This document shows, in pieces, positions 10,446-20,589 of a stretch of 64,000 bases of DNA. Made by a program: the position numbers and the translations under genes. Origin of the DNA: Heterohyrax brucei (Eukaryota; Chordata; Mammalia; Hyracoidea; Procaviidae); the NCBI GenBank assembly GCA_028571685.1, contig CM053141.1:78167833-78231832 (forward strand), written 5' to 3'. Every line of letters starts with the position of its first letter. Position 1 is the first letter of the stretch. The notes below the pieces were generated by a model that saw only the letters and a list, made by a program, of their open reading frames with translations, was not told the DNA's origin and searched no databases.

Positions 10446-11732
10446 TTAAATTATAATCACTCATTCAGAAGGCCAACGCTGTTACTCATGTAAGCTACTG
10501 TAAGTTCCCTAAACCAACCCTCACTAGGAATTTAAGAAGAGGAGTCCCCCACGATAGCCATAAGCTTTCAGTGAAAGACTGTGATATTGCATCTTCGTTT
10601 GTCCTGGAGGTCTTCTCACAACAGACTTTCCCCAGCCCTCCTCTCACTACGTTACCCCCTCAAAAAAACAAACAAAAACACGCAAGGGTACCAAAAAAAA
10701 AAGAAAGAAAGAAATTGGTCTGATCCATATTAGTTAGTTACCTTTCCTCTTACAAAAATTTCACAATAGGAAAACAAGATTTAGTTTGCAAGGATTACCT
10801 GCATATGCTGAAAAGAAAAGAAAGAAAAGGCAAGCAGACGATACGTGGTGTATCAAACCCGGATCCTTTCGGTGAATTAACTCCAGAGACCATATGCATT
10901 ATGCAACAGCCACCATTTCGGATTTTAATCCCCGTCTGTGATGCAGTGTTAAAATACAAATGGCACAGGCATAATCCACTCCGCACTTAAGTACATTTTC
11001 GAAGAGACAATAATTTAAAACAAGAAATCATCACATTCTTAGGAACCTTCAAAATGACAAATTGTGTAACAACAGTTCAGAGAGAAAAACAATGAAAACT
11101 TTTACTTCGAGCACCGTTACAGCAACACGTCCCTACCATGCCAACTCCTTCAAAAGTCTTCACACACGAGCATTTTCATTTAGGATTTGAATAGGAGCTC
11201 CCCAAGGGGGAAGGACCCTGCATCAGGTGGTTGACTGAGAACCTACTTCTTGGGAGGAGATCCACACCAACTTTGAGAAGCTTAAAGCCGGTGAGATGTT
11301 TTCATCATCACCCTGCCCAGAGCACTGATGGGGGGGGGGGAATGCAATCCAGAACCCTAGGCCACAGATCACCCACAACTCAAGGCTTCGCCCATCAGTG
11401 TCCTGCAACTTGGACAGCTGAGAAGTACAACAAAATTGCGATGACCTGAATTCCAGGAGGGGTAATGCATACACTACCTACTAACCAGAAGTAAAGGTAA
11501 GGGAGGTGGTCAGAGCATCTCTGGAGGCCACCTGCTTGACCGAAGCCGAGTCCAACGGCGTCAGTCCAGCAGCGTTTGGTCGCCACACCTCACCACGTCC
11601 GCCTAGGCGATCGGCGGAGACCGAATCGCTCCAGGTGGGGAAAAGTGGGAGGGGAAGGGGCTTCGTGAGCAGCAGCTGGGCGACGCCATGCAAGCCGAGG
11701 CCAGCCAAGGTGAAGGAAGCATTCCCTCACAC

Positions 11733-11743
11733 AAAATGGTGGC
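11733..11743 (+). promoter_or_regulatory. YY1-like motif
   Basis: AAAATGGTGGC differs by one base from the strong YY1 core AAAATGGCGGC, which is typical just downstream of start sites of housekeeping promoters. Its plus orientation could mean a second, rightward start. It is only a sequence match. Confidence 0.35.
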
Positions 11744-11765
11744 GCCGGCGCGGAGGCCGGCGTAC

Positions 11766-11800
11766 CTGGGGGCGCGCCGCACGACCCTCCGGGGACAGCG
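11766..11800 (-). other. Alternative minus-strand splice donor
   Basis: CCCCAG|GTACGC, with the donor GT at 11765-11764. This is a good consensus donor inside the CpG island. It could end an alternative first exon or a longer form of exon 1. The exon's other end is not visible, so the interval is nominal. Confidence 0.3.
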
Positions 11801-12006
11801 CCGGCCGCCGGAGCAGAGCGCGCGCCCCGATCCCGCCGGGCCGCGCGGGCCCGGGTCGCGGCCGAGTCCGCGGGGGCTGCCCACGGCCGGCGGCCCAGCC
11901 CTCCGCGCGGCGGGTGGCGAGGCCGCATCCGGCGCGGGTGCGGGGCCGGGCGGGACGCTCTCGGCCTCCGCCCGCGGCCCCCGCCCGGGACGCGCGGCGC
12001 ACTCAC

Positions 12007-12130
12007 CTCGGACGCGCCCACGGAGCCGCCGGAGCCCGGGGAAGGAGGCGGAGCCGCGGGAATGGAGGGAGCCGGCGACTGCTCACGGGCGACCCCCGGC
12101 CGCGGCGCTCGCTGCCGCCAGGCTGCTGGC
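12007..12130 (-). other. Probable untranslated exon 1 of the leftward gene
   Basis: The donor GTCCGAG|GTGAGT (GT at 12006-12005) is close to consensus. No ATG in good context lies in the frame running into the donor, which fits a non-coding first exon joined to the ATG exon at 9973-10037. The transcription start cannot be read from sequence, so the right boundary is only nominal. Confidence 0.45.
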
Positions 12131-12475
12131 TCCGGACGCCCGGCTGCTCGTCGGCGGGTCGGCCGCAGCCCACCGTGCCCTCCGCCGGCGTGACGCACTC
12201 GCGCCGCAGCGCCTCCAGCCTTTGCAGCCGCGCCGCGCCGCGCCCGCGCCCACCGCGAATCCCCCCGCCCGCCGCCCGCCCTCGCCGCGTGGCCCCTCCT
12301 CGGCGCCTGGGACGCCGCCCTGCGTAGCTCCGAGTCCCGCGGTCAGGCGGGCGCCGGGCAGGTGCGGGCTTGGCCCCTCGCGGGGCCCGAGGCGGCCCCC
12401 TGCCTCACCACCGGCACCCCCTCTCTCGCCTAGCCACCGTCACCAAGCAGAGCGCGACGCTTCAGCTCAGGGCTA

Positions 12476-13035
12476 AGGCCTGGTATTAAAGAGTGACCTT
12501 GGCTTAAATATAAAAATAGATGCGGGTCAGCTGCGGGGGCTACGACTCAGAATTTGCATATTCCTTTAATGTCAACATTTGCAGAATCTTACTTGGATAC
12601 CCCAACGGCGATCCCCTTGACTGCTGCGCCGTACAACTGACTCCGGCCTGGCACAGGCCTGCTTGGAATTTTTCCAGGGTTGGGGCAGCCAACTGTGCCT
12701 CTAGACTGGCATGCGGAGCTTACTTCCATCTTCAGACAACAAGAAACCACTAGGTTCCTGATTTGATGTTTTCTCTTTCGGAATCCAGCAACAAACAAAT
12801 CCTGAGCTGAAGCACAGGCGAGCTTCACCCTCATCTTCATACCTCCAGTTTCCTTTCCAACCCACTCGCAAGCCATAGAAGCCCTTTTGCTAATGTGCCT
12901 TCCAAGGAGGAAAGACAAACTTTCAAGCACTTAAAGCTTGATTGATTTTCTTAAGGGAAAAGTAATGCCCGGTGCAGGTTTTTTGTTTTTGTTTTAAATA
13001 TATTTCATGAATGCACTCAGTAACCGAGTTCTGAA
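12476..13035. other. Promoter-upstream stretch
   Basis: Unique-looking sequence upstream of the inferred leftward gene. No repeat or exon is supported. Confidence 0.4.
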
Positions 13036-13039
13036 AGGT

Positions 13040-13255
13040 TGAAAAGGGTTAAGTGATTGGCTCGCCTCTCTTAGCCCCAGGATTGGCGGGTTCAAATCTC
13101 CAACCCCACCCCACAGAGGCACCTAGAAAGACTGGCCTGGTGAAATGTTTTCGCGGAAGGTCACAACCTTGAAAAGCCTGAGGAGCAATTCTGCTCTGCA
13201 CACATGGATTGCTGTGTATGAGTCAGCATGTACTGGAGGGCCACTAAAAACAATG
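13040..13255 (+). repeat. AfroSINE, long-middle variant, diverged
   Basis: 'aggattggcgggttcaaatc', 'aaggtcacaaccttgaaaag' and 'gagcaattctgctctgcaca' appear in the AfroSINE order. Confidence 0.6.
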
Positions 13256-13282
13256 AGAAACAGAACTGTATTCAAAAGCAGT

Positions 13283-13465
13283 CTGGGTAGCACAGTGGTG
13301 AAGAGCTCCAGTGATAACTGAAAGGTCAGCCGTTCAACCCACCAGCTGGGCAGAAAAGACTAGGGCTCTGCTCCCAAAAAGACAACAGCCTAAAACCCAG
13401 TGGGGCAGTCCTACTCTGTCCTTGGGGTCACTGGGAGTCTGCACACAACAACAACATTGTATTCA
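13283..13465 (+). repeat. AfroSINE
   Basis: 'ctgggtagcacagtggtgaa', 'tgaaaggtcagccgttcaac' and 'ggggcagtcctactctgtcc', with the end in an ACAACAACAAC tail like that of the RTE LINE. Confidence 0.8.
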
Positions 13466-13756
13466 AATAGTTTTGACATGTTCATACATAAACCCTTGGA
13501 AATAAACTCATCATCCAAGAGTGGTGGCTTTGTTTTCAGCTAAAACGTACAGAATTGAAATTGCTTTTGTCATTTAGCAATTACAGTACCAACCTTTCAC
13601 AAATTTACTCTTGCACAGTGAGATCAATAAATACTAGTTGATAGACACAAATGTATTAGTCTGATTTCATTGTTTTACAAATAGCCTTTTCTGTCCCAGG
13701 TCGCTTACAAGAATCAACCTCCGATCTGTAGTTTTTAATTTGTAGTGTTTAATGGG
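13466..13756. other. Unassigned non-coding stretch
   Basis: Nothing recognised. Confidence 0.45.
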
Positions 13757-13862
13757 CCCAAGCATAACGATTGTGAGGATGGCGTGGGACTGGGCAGTGT
13801 TTCATTCTATTGTACATAGGGTCACTATGAGTTGAAAGCAACTAGCAGCACCTAACAACAAC
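13757..13862 (+). mobile_element. RTE LINE, 3' terminal fragment (about 105 bases)
   Basis: 'agcataacgattgtgaggat', 'ggcagtgtttcattctattg', 'gtcactatgagttgaaagca' and an (ACA)n tail form the extreme 3' end of the RTE LINE, severely 5'-truncated. A weak short duplication (TTTAAT) brackets it. Confidence 0.75.
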
Positions 13863-13869
13863 AATATTT

Positions 13870-14665
13870 AATTAGCAGAAATCTTGAATTATATCCATCA
13901 AGTATCTACCATTCCTAGTGCAACTTAATGAATTTGAATTGAGTAAAACTGTCAAATAGTTGGGTTCCATCCACAGCCAGTCCTGAATGAATGAAAGTAT
14001 ATAAGTTTTAAACTTACATTTCTATAACTACATGTAAGTAGGAGTCCCCTGTGTAATCTAAAACAATTGCCCTTTTGTGAAAATGTTCTTTTTTAGCCAA
14101 CTATTTTTATAGCCAGATTATTCTGCAAAAGGTGTTGAAGACTGCAGACCTTAAATGTGTAAAGCTAACCAATGGAACTTGTTTATAGTGTTTGATATAT
14201 GTAAGTATGGGTGGTTTTTAGGTATATTTTTTAAAAGTCTGGGGCTACTTGTGCCTGGGTAGCCTGACTCCAAATGTCTGACTTCCCTGGTAGGATTCAA
14301 AACTACATCCACATAGCCCTGCAAATAGAGAGTCCAACGGGATTCCTCCAGGCAGCTGAGCCCAGCCCTCTGTCTATTATTGCAAGATTCCTGTCTGCTG
14401 AGACTTAATAAGGAAGTGCTGTCCACTACTCTATGTGAACAAGGAAGGACCCAGCTTCATGAGGTCACTGGCTTTACCCTCTTTTCTCTGCTTGCAACAT
14501 TGTCCAGATCCTTCTTTGAGTGTTCAAAAAGCAAACAAAACTCCCTCACTGTTCACTTCCCTCTCTGGTGGAGACTGCATTAAAGCTTGTTTGTGTGTTT
14601 ACCCATTCTCTGAAATCTGTGAGATCTTTGTGCCCAAAGAACTGAAAAAATCCAGTTCTATCAGA
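13870..14665. other. Unassigned non-coding stretch
   Basis: No support for a gene or a named repeat. The open frames near 14380-14716 end inside an AfroSINE and have no homologous motif. Confidence 0.45.
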
Positions 14666-14667
14666 TT

Positions 14668-14855
14668 AATAAAACCAAACCCAACCCACTGCTATAAGGT
14701 CAATTTTGACAAGTAGTGACTGACTGTATGGGACAGAGCAGAAGTGTCTCTTAGGGTGTCCAAGGCGACTCTCAGTCTTTACTAAAGCAGACTGTCACAT
14801 CTTTCGTTTTCAGAGCTTTTAAGAACTTTAACCACTGTGTCACCAGAGCTGTTTA
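14668..14855 (-). repeat. AfroSINE, variant with 'agactgtcacatctttc' insert
   Basis: Antisense copy: 'accaaacccaacccactgct', then 'ctaaagcagactgtcacatc', then 'ttaaccactgtgtcaccaga'. Same subfamily as 6003-6202. Confidence 0.8.
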
Positions 14856-14887
14856 TTAGATTAGTATACACATCACTACCAAAATAC

Positions 14888-15735
14888 TTTTTTTTTATTG
14901 TGATTAAGTGAAAGTATACGATCCAAATCGGTTTTGCATGCCCGCCTATCTACAGCTCTTCTGCTCTTCTGCTCTCCTTGCCTGGTAACAGCACACTCCT
15001 CCTTTTCATTTTATACTTGCTGTATCCTCTTAACAAGCTCCTGTCCCCTCCTTTTCACTCCCTCCTCTCCCATGTAGAAAAAGACCAGTAGGACAGCCTC
15101 CTACAAATGCATGGAACCATAAAGTACACACACCATATGGTCACACTGTGTCCCCAAGTCCAGTCCATTCTTGTCTGAAGAGTTGACCTCAGTAGTGTTT
15201 TCTGGTGAGGGGCAGCAGCAGGTCTAGGGGCCATGCTCCCAGGGGATCCTCCAAGCCATCAGACCATCAATGCCAGTCTTTTAGTAGGGTTCTTGAGCTG
15301 CACCCCTCTTCTTTTTCTTATGCCACAGGGACTCTCCATTGTGTGCCCCATCGTGGCTGTCATTGGTGGTGGCCGGGCACCATCTGGTTCTTGGGGTCAC
15401 ATGTTGATACAGTCTCTCATTCATACGGGTCCTTCTTTCTCCTGGGCTCTTTTCCCCTCCTGTCTTTGTTGTTCTCAGTGATCGTCTGTTTCGGATAAGT
15501 TGGGACTATTTGGTGTACCTCAGATGGCAGCTTGCTAACTTTTAAGACCCTGGACACCACTCAGGAGCATGTGGTGCAGAAGACTCTCTTAGCAATAGGC
15601 TAGTTATGCCAATTGACCTCTATGTCCTCTGAAAGCGTGGCCTGCATGCCCCGTCCCTGATACCCTATCCTTGCAATACTGGGTTGCAATTACTAGAAGA
15701 GTTTTCTTCTTATGGTGATGTCCAGTTAAGCTGAT
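14888..15735 (-). mobile_element. L1 3' UTR, antisense
   Basis: Starts with an oligo(T) run (the reverse of poly(A)) followed by 'attgtgattaagtgaaagta', then 'caccatctggttcttggggt' and 'taagaccctggacaccactc'. These match the antisense of the long afrotherian L1 3' UTR. It is 5'-truncated with no coding part. Confidence 0.75.
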
Positions 15736-16062
15736 CTACTTTCTACTGTGTGCTATCACTGCTTTCACCTAACCTGCCTGAAATATGTCAAAGGAATGCT
15801 TTCAGGATTAAAAGCAACGTTTGTTTGGTGTTTCACTGTTAAACTATACTTCTATCTACTTATTTCAAACTTACAAGTGATGACATGCACTGAAAAAATT
15901 TTTGTTTTAAAGAACCTGGGGAACGAGAATACAAAAAGGTTTGATAAGTCTGGTTGCATTTGTTTGTGCTAGTTTGGTTTGCTTTCATATGCAATGGAAG
16001 TTTAAGGGCAGAATATTTGGTAAGTTTAGTTTTAGGAGAAATAACATGTGGTGTTTTTCATA
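15736..16062. other. Unassigned non-coding stretch
   Basis: AT-rich. Nothing recognised. Confidence 0.45.
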
Positions 16063-16228
16063 CTAACCAAACCCACTGCTGTTGAGTCAATTCTGACTCA
16101 TAGTGACCCTACAGATCAGAATAGAACTGAGCTATAGAGTTTCCAAGGAGCGCCTGGAAGATTTGAATTGCCAACCTGTTGGCTAGCAGGCATACCACTT
16201 AACCACTATGCCACCACGATTTCAGTTT
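16063..16228 (-). repeat. AfroSINE (left arm of an inverted pair)
   Basis: Full antisense body: 'accaaacccactgctgttga', 'gtttccaaggagcgcctgga', 'taaccactatgccaccacg'. A sense copy begins about 20 bases to the right. Confidence 0.9.
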
Positions 16229-16244
16229 TTCATACTACCAACGA

Positions 16245-16412
16245 AAACCTAAAACCCTGATGGAGAAGTGGTTAAGAGCTCAGGCTGCTAACTAAAAGGT
16301 CAGCAGTGCTTGCTAATCCATCAACCACTGCTTGGAAACCCTGTAGAGCAGTTCTATGCTGTCCTATGGAGTCGCCCTGAGTCAAAATTGACTCAAGGGC
16401 ACACAACAGCAA
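16245..16412 (+). repeat. AfroSINE (right arm of an inverted pair)
   Basis: Full sense body: 'aaaccctgatggagaagtgg', 'ctgctaactaaaaggtcagc', 'gagtcaaaattgactcaagg', then a CAACAGCAACAA tail. Confidence 0.9.
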
Positions 16413-17640
16413 CAATAATGTAAAATAGCATACATGTTTATATCCATCCTCAAATTGCCTAGTCAACCAGCTAAAACTCTTCTCCTCTCTAGACTCCTCT
16501 TGCAGCTGGAAAGGCCATGTGATTGTTTTGGCTAATGTTATGCAAGCAGAAGTTTATTAAATGTGGTTTCCAATAAAGCTTTTGTTTTCATGATTAAAAA
16601 TAAGATAGGCTCTACTAGCATTCACCTTTACCTTTCACCATTAGCACTTTTATGTTTTTCTTGCCTAGAAAGAGGGTTTAAGTCTAGGAGTTAGAGCAGT
16701 CATCTGGTAACCAAGAGATGACGTTGAGAATGAACGCCATGCACTGGGTATGCTGGACCTTAGGGACACATGCCTGGAACAATGACAGCATTATTGAGTC
16801 GCTGCACCAATTCCAGATTGTCTACCTCCAGTCTTCTCTGGCATCTGCAGCCAAATGCAATCCCGATCTAGTATTCAAAGTTAAACACTTTAATTTGACA
16901 TAGCTGGGGAGAAACCCTCCTTAGTTCATCGATAGATCTCTGATTTTGTCGCTGAATTAGTTAACTGCTCTTTGCAAAAACTAGGGCTCTCCATGACTTA
17001 CTTATCTGGTATTTGGTGAGGAAAACACAGCAGTTCTTGACCACAAAAATAATAGTGTCTTGTATTTACTTATATAGTAAATTTGATTTTAAACATTTGA
17101 GATGTACTTCAAGTCACTGTTGACTCCACCAAGGATGTCAAGTGGACAAAGTTATTATCACATGTAAATTTCATGGAAAAATGTAACTACGTTTTGCATT
17201 TCTAGTTAAAAATAAGTAGAAGAATCAGGGTGGAGGGAGAGATACTAAAGTTAGATTATGTAGTCTGGACTTTATAGAAAGCAACCTGCCAATATCTATC
17301 ACAAGCCATAAAACTGTGAATGTGTTATTTATAATACTACTCCTGGAAATGTATTCAAAGGAAATTTTAAGAAGAAGAAAAATGTTCTGTTCAGGAAGGT
17401 GTCATTGAAGCATTTTTTTTTAAGAAAGCCAAAATTTGCAAATAGTATGAAGAGCTAATAACAGAAATATTGCTATTTATCAAAGAAATACAAATTTTTC
17501 ACCTATCTGGTTGCAGGAGGTAAAGAATGTTTTTTTAATAGCAACTGGCAAGATTTATCAAAACAGGCTCGCACTCTATTGGCTGGCATGTAGAATGGAG
17601 CAACCTATCAGGAAAAAACATATCATGAAAACCTTTGTTA
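16413..17640. other. Unassigned stretch, possibly with old L1 at 17270-17420
   Basis: Mostly unrecognised. Around 17270-17420 'ggactttatagaaagcaacc' and 'actcctggaaatgtattcaa' resemble the 3' region of an ancient L1, too decayed to define. Confidence 0.4.
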
Positions 17641-17649
17641 TTGTCTGCT

Positions 17650-17890
17650 GGATTTCCTTTAATAAACATTTATATGACAGACACTGTACTAGATATTTAT
17701 ATAAATCTTCTCATTTAACCCTCACTACATCTATTTGAGGTAGATACTATTATCCACATTTCACGGATTAGTACCCTAAAGCTCAGAGACTTTAAGAAAT
17801 TGACCCAAGGTGATAAAGTGGAAATTTGGACCTTGTTCTAAATTTCTATAGACTTCAGAGACTGTAGCCTTAACTATGCTACTTCTGAAC
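17650..17890 (-). repeat. MIR SINE
   Basis: Antisense MIR: 'agacactgtactagatattt', 'ctcatttaaccctcactaca', 'gaggtagatactattatcca', 'aaagctcagagactttaaga'. This is a long, clear copy. Confidence 0.85.
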
Positions 17891-18089
17891 TAGTATAAAG
17901 CAAGCTTCTGGAGAATATTTATATTAACAACTTTTTGCTCAATATTTGTATATTTATTAATTCAACAGTTCTGGCTGACTGGCAGAACTGAGATGACAAC
18001 CAGGACTTATATCTAGCAGAGTGTGAGCTATCTAAAAATAGGCAGAGCTAGCTAGTTACATTTTAAAATCCTAGTCAGCTATGGTAAGC

Positions 18090-18620
18090 AGTATGGACTC
18101 AATCCCTAGGAAACATTTAAGGAGTAAATTTCAGAATAACATAACTGGTTTGGCATGTTAGCAAAATCTTTCAGGCTGCAATATGGAAAATGAAGAGAGT
18201 AAGACTAAAGTCAGCAAGCCAGTTATGGAGCTAATCTAGTAATTTAGGTAAGAAATGATCGTGGTCTAGAGGCAACACAGAGAACGGCGAGGAGTAAACG
18301 GGTTCTAGAGCTCAAAGGCAGGACGTAGAATCAAAAAGACTTGGGGAGATGTGTAGATAACAGAGAACACAAGTGAGATTGTCAGGTTTCTCTCTTGAGC
18401 CACCAGATAGATCTTTAGAGAATGAGGATTTGGGGAGTAAAATTATAAAGTCCATTTTGACTATGTTGAGTTTACTACACTTGTGAGACATCCAGGTGGA
18501 GACATCCCTAAGTAGAAAGATCAGAGCTCCAGAGATAGAGCTGGACAGAAGGAATAGCTTGGGCATCATCAACACTGACATAGTAGTTGAAGCCATGGAG
18601 TGAGTGAGTTTACTTAGTGA
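18090..18620 (+). repeat. Ancient mammalian interspersed repeat (family not named)
   Basis: 'agacatccaggtggagacat', 'agctccagagatagagctgg' and 'gaagccatggagtgagtgag' are typical of an old repeat found in many placental genomes. Related segments appear at 49830-50450 (plus) and 39990-40265 (minus). I cannot assign the family name with confidence. Confidence 0.5.
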
Positions 18621-18624
18621 GGAT

Positions 18625-19086
18625 GGAGAGAACCCAGACAGATTCTGATAGGAACCATAAGAAGACCCTAGACAGAAAGAAAAACTTGGCCAAAGAGGAA
18701 GAAGGTAGTGTATACTGCAGAAGCCAAAGAATTTACACAAAGGAACTAATTAAGGATGCCCAAATATTTGCCTGTAAGACTATTTCAAAATTCTTTGTTA
18801 CGGGGAAATATTTGTAGATTGGGGAGGTGAAGATGAACAATAAGGTAGTTGGCAAAAGAAGATGGTACATACAGTGGAATGTTTTGCAGTATTTAAAATC
18901 ACTTTTGTCAAGAATGTCTAATGACATGAATGAAAAAATGGAGTGGGGCCATATTCCATGATACACATCCATTGTTTTTATAATAAACTATTAGATTTTT
19001 AGTTAAGAAACTTAAGGCACATAATATGTAATATCCAGTCATTAAATATTATACATATGAAAACTAGGTAGCAACATGGAAAAATA
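18625..19086. other. Unassigned non-coding stretch
   Basis: Nothing recognised. Ends at the TA (19085-19086) used by the mariner insertion. Confidence 0.45.
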
Positions 19087-20406
19087 CAAGGTCTGACAAT
19101 TAAGCTTGCAAACTTGCTACCATGTGCTTACATTGGTAGCACTGTACAAACAACTCTGCAAGGTTTCATACCCTTGTTGTGTCAGGGTCTCACAGCTGTG
19201 TTCACATCGATGTGTGGCAGTGTCTTGCTGACTGGCATTCATTATTGTTGTTGTACATTTTCATGTGTTGTCATGAGAATGCCAGAGCTTGAACTGAGGA
19301 GTAAACAGACATTAAATTTCTTGTTAAGCTTGGCAAGAGTGGAGGTGTTAGGGATATGTTAGTCCAAGTTTATGGGGATAACGCCATGAAGAAAATAGCA
19401 GTATACAAATTAATTAAATGTTTTTCTGAGGGGAGAAACAGTGTCACCAATGAAGAGACATCAGTATAACTACTAACGAGAAGAATTGACTAAAACATTG
19501 CAAAAATTCAACTAGTTGTGCTTCAAAACCATCAGCTGACTGGGAGAAGCATGCCAAGCCAAGTGCCGTCGAGTGAGAAACATAGGAGACCAAATAGACA
19601 TCAACAGAAAAATAGTCAGGAAAATCTTAACTGAAAATCTTGGCATGAGAAAGTTATTTGCAGAAATAGTCCCAAAGGAGCTCACAGATGAACAAAAGCA
19701 AAGGACAGTCAAAGTTTGCCAAGACCCTTTGGAGAGCAAGACGAGGTTTTGGGCCCTGTTATCGCTGATGGTGAAACCTGGGTGCACCAATACAACCTGA
19801 AACGTCAAAATGCACGGTTGAAGTGAGCTAATTCTCCATAACCGAAAAAGTTCTCCGTTCAAATTAAGAGTCACAGTGATGTTGCTGACCTTTTTCTATA
19901 TCAGAGGGAGTGTTTCTTCTGAATTTGTACCAACTGGACAAACAGTTAACCAAGTTTACTATTTGGAAGTGCTGAAAAGGCTGCATGGAAAAGTTACACG
20001 AAAAAGAATGGAGCTTTTTGCCGACAACTCATGGCTCTGGCGTCATGGCAATGTACCAGTTCACACAGCACTGTCTGTGAGGGAGTTTTTTATCCAGTAA
20101 ACAAATAACTGTACTGGAATATCCTCCTTACTCACCTGATCTCGACCCCAAGGACTTTTCTTCTTTACAGGAAGATAAAGGAAATATTGAAAGGAAGATA
20201 TTTTGATGACATTCAGGACATCACAGGTAATACAACGAAGTTCCGATGGCTAGTTCAGAAAAAGGGTTCCAAAATTGCTTTGAACAGCGGACTAGGTGCT
20301 GGCATTAATGTGCAGCTTCCCGAAGAGAGTACTTTGATTAACCTCATTGCTGAATATCAGCAATGAGGTATATAGCACTTTTTTCAAGCTTAATTAACAG
20401 ACCCCA
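19087..20406 (+). mobile_element. Mariner DNA transposon, nearly full length, inactive
   Basis: About 1.32 kb, the usual mariner size, between TA dinucleotides at 19085-19086 and 20407-20408. The terminal repeats share GGTCTG, then AATTAAGCTTG after a small mismatch. The degraded transposase reads in pieces: 19573-19800 gives IDINRKIVRKILTENLGMRK and VPKELTDEQKQRTVKVCQD, then IADGETWVHQY (first catalytic Asp). 19876-20100 gives FVPTGQTVNQVYYLEVLKRL, and then WRHGNVPVHTALSVREF where the family has HHDNAPAHTALSV, so the second catalytic Asp is Gly. YSPDLDPKDF keeps the third. Several frameshifts and stops separate the pieces. A 23-base SINE-like scrap lies at about 19553-19575. It is a DD34D-type mariner, which in mammals often spread by horizontal transfer. 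Confidence 0.9.
19553..19575 (-). mobile_element. Possible ultra-short SINE 3'-end insertion in the mariner
   Basis: TGCCAAGCCAAGTGCCGTCG plus AGT matches the antisense of the SINE tail. It is flanked by GAGAAGCA (19545-19552) and GAGAAACA (19576-19583), an imperfect 8-base duplication. Part of the match could be native mariner sequence, so this is the weakest of the five cases. Confidence 0.5.
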
Positions 20407-20589
20407 TATATGTTCTCTTAGCATGAACACTACATCAATGTTCCAACAGAAATTACAACAAACCTTTTCTTGAAGAAATAATTTAATTCACTGAAATGGA
20501 GAAACATGTGGCATTCGAACAGATTACAGTGTGTTCCATCTTGTGGGTATGTAACAGGTAGAGGAAACAAAGATGAGTCGCTTTACATC

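Larger units (their letters stand above)
10038..12006 (-). other. Putative intron 1 of the leftward gene
   Basis: Inferred from the donor at 12007/12006 and the acceptor just above 10037. It holds one AfroSINE (10290-10445), a run of eleven G at 11330-11340, and the left half of the CpG island. Apart from these, 10450-11560 shows no recognisable repeat or gene. Confidence 0.4.
11560..12475. promoter_or_regulatory. CpG island promoter
   Basis: About 900 bases of very GC- and CpG-rich DNA, in sharp contrast to the AT-rich surroundings. Sp1-type boxes (for example CCCCGCCC near 12264) and a CRE-like TGACGCA at 12191-12197 are visible. There is no obvious TATA box. Methylation-free CpG islands of this kind mark promoters of broadly expressed genes. 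Splice donors on the minus strand (12007/12006 and 11766/11765) argue for a gene running left. A weaker plus-strand donor-like CAG|GTGCGG near 12359-12367 leaves bidirectional transcription open. The long open frames across the island on both strands reflect GC richness. Confidence 0.85.

Noticed and set aside
11506-12476. Open frames of 202-273 codons on both strands across the CpG island
   Set aside because: They are Arg/Pro/Ala/Gly-rich, overlap on both strands and cross good splice donors. GC-rich DNA has few stops, which explains them. None shows a domain.
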